Positions 63,258-64,000 of a stretch of DNA of 64,000 nt are shown piece after piece. The notes under the pieces are model-generated. The model saw nothing but the letters and a program-made list of their open reading frames with translations, was not told where the DNA came from and did no database searches. How positions within the stretch are numbered: the stretch's first letter is position 1; the number at the start of each line of letters is the position of its first letter. The position numbers and the translations under genes are program-made. This DNA comes from Chryseobacterium sp. C-71 (GTDB taxonomy: Bacteria; Bacteroidota; Bacteroidia; Flavobacteriales; Weeksellaceae): contig NZ_CP087131.1 of NCBI RefSeq assembly GCF_020911865.1, forward strand, positions 1,550,001-1,614,000, given 5' to 3'.

Positions 63258-64000
63258 CATGAAAAAAATAATCATTCTAGTTTTATTGTTTGCGGTCAAC
63301 CTCATTCTGGCACAAACTCTTACCACAAGTGAAAACTATGTTTACACCAAAGTCTATCTTTCTCCGGACGGAAGCAAAAAATCTGAAACCGTACAGTATT
63401 TTGACGGATTGGGAAGACCCAAGCAGGTCGTTCAGGTAAAAGCTACCCCGTTAGGTCAGGATCTTGTGGTACCCATAACTTATGATCCATTAGGAAGACA
63501 GACCAAAACACTGCTTCCCATCCCTGTATCTACAGCCAACTCTGGAATACAGGCGGTAGATGAAAACTCCGTTAACAGCTATTACGGAGTTGCCAATGCC
63601 TATTCTGAGCAAAAACTAGAAGCTTCCCCTTTGGGTAGAGTGCTAGAAGTGGCACATCCCGGTGCAGCATGGGCAATGAGTTCGGGACACACCACCAAAA
63701 TGCAGTATCTCACGAATATTGAAGGAGATCAGGTTAAAAGATTCAATACCACAGCATCATGGAGTAACGGTGTACTCACTACATCCATTACCAATGTTAC
63801 GTTTTATGCACCGAATCAGTTGTCTAAGAATAAAGTAACCGATGAAGACGGAAACATCACGATTGATTTTAAAAACTCTGAAGGAAAAACAGTGCTTCTA
63901 AGGAAAGAAAGCTCAGCCGGAAAGCTGGATACCTATTATATTTATAACAATTACAGCCAGCTGGCATTCGTCATCTCACCCAAAGGAAATGAAAAGATCA
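63258..64000 (+). CDS. DUF6443/RHS repeat-associated protein, 3' end outside window
   Basis: Translated by hand: signal peptide (MKKIIILVLLFAVNLILAQ), then TSENYVYTKVYLSPDG, VQYFDGLGRPKQVVQVKATPLGQDLVVPITYDPLGRQTK, and DEDGNITIDFKNSEGKTVLLRKE, the N-terminal DUF6443 domain that opens RHS core proteins in this phylum. 247 codons are visible with no stop. It starts 10 bp after the previous gene. Full proteins carry RHS repeats and often a toxin tip at the C-terminus, which cannot be seen here. Confidence 0.85.

Overview
The window looks like chromosome of a Bacteroidota member, most likely a Flavobacteriia species of the Weeksellaceae (Chryseobacterium-like). The evidence is AT-rich DNA, Bacteroidota-type TAnnTTTG promoter elements in place of Shine-Dalgarno-led starts, two proteins with type IX secretion (T9SS) C-terminal sorting domains, a full nuoA-N operon with a short NuoG, DUF349 and RHS/DUF6443 proteins, and a tRNA without an encoded CCA. 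No species can be fixed from the sequence alone.

Layout. 1-1986 (minus strand) is the end of a pectin-use locus: a PL10 pectate lyase running off the left edge and a DUF4861 gene broken by a one-base frameshift. 2185-4854 holds small orphan genes and a cupin. 4972-11466 holds a 1,897-residue DUF4011/SF1 helicase/nuclease/DUF3320 protein, a likely antiphage factor, followed 18 bp later by an HNH-type gene. 11498-13193 holds a DUF2695 gene, a broken thioredoxin-like gene and an orphan secreted protein. 13320-20049 holds a VIT/von Willebrand protein, a secreted protein, a membrane-anchored AraC regulator and a serine beta-lactamase-like hydrolase.

20133-32453 is an integrated mobile island of about 12.3 kb. 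It lies between two 16-bp direct repeats, one of which is the 3' end of a tRNA(CAU) gene. It carries a tyrosine integrase beside the left end, a truncated MobV-type relaxase, and a five-gene operon hsdR-hsdM-hsdS-AAA ATPase-HNH. The last two genes resemble a Septu-type (PtuA/PtuB) pair and are translationally coupled to the type I restriction-modification genes. This is the best candidate in the window for an unusual defence system.

32575-43043 is ordinary core genome: mce, rbfA, a LolE/FtsX-type permease, a secreted endonuclease I, aroE, a DUF349 protein, ribD, a YigZ-family protein, a YugP-like metallopeptidase, a GNAT protein and a tiny membrane protein. 43165-57762 is the 14-gene complex I operon, with an outer-membrane-like beta-barrel gene inserted between nuoF and nuoG. 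Its spacers are filled with degenerate short-word repeats. 57763-58705 has no genes but holds a terminator, a 21-bp-period tandem array, a possible structured RNA and a MITE-like inverted-repeat element. 58706-64000 is a T9SS/RHS-type surface-protein cluster that runs off the right edge.
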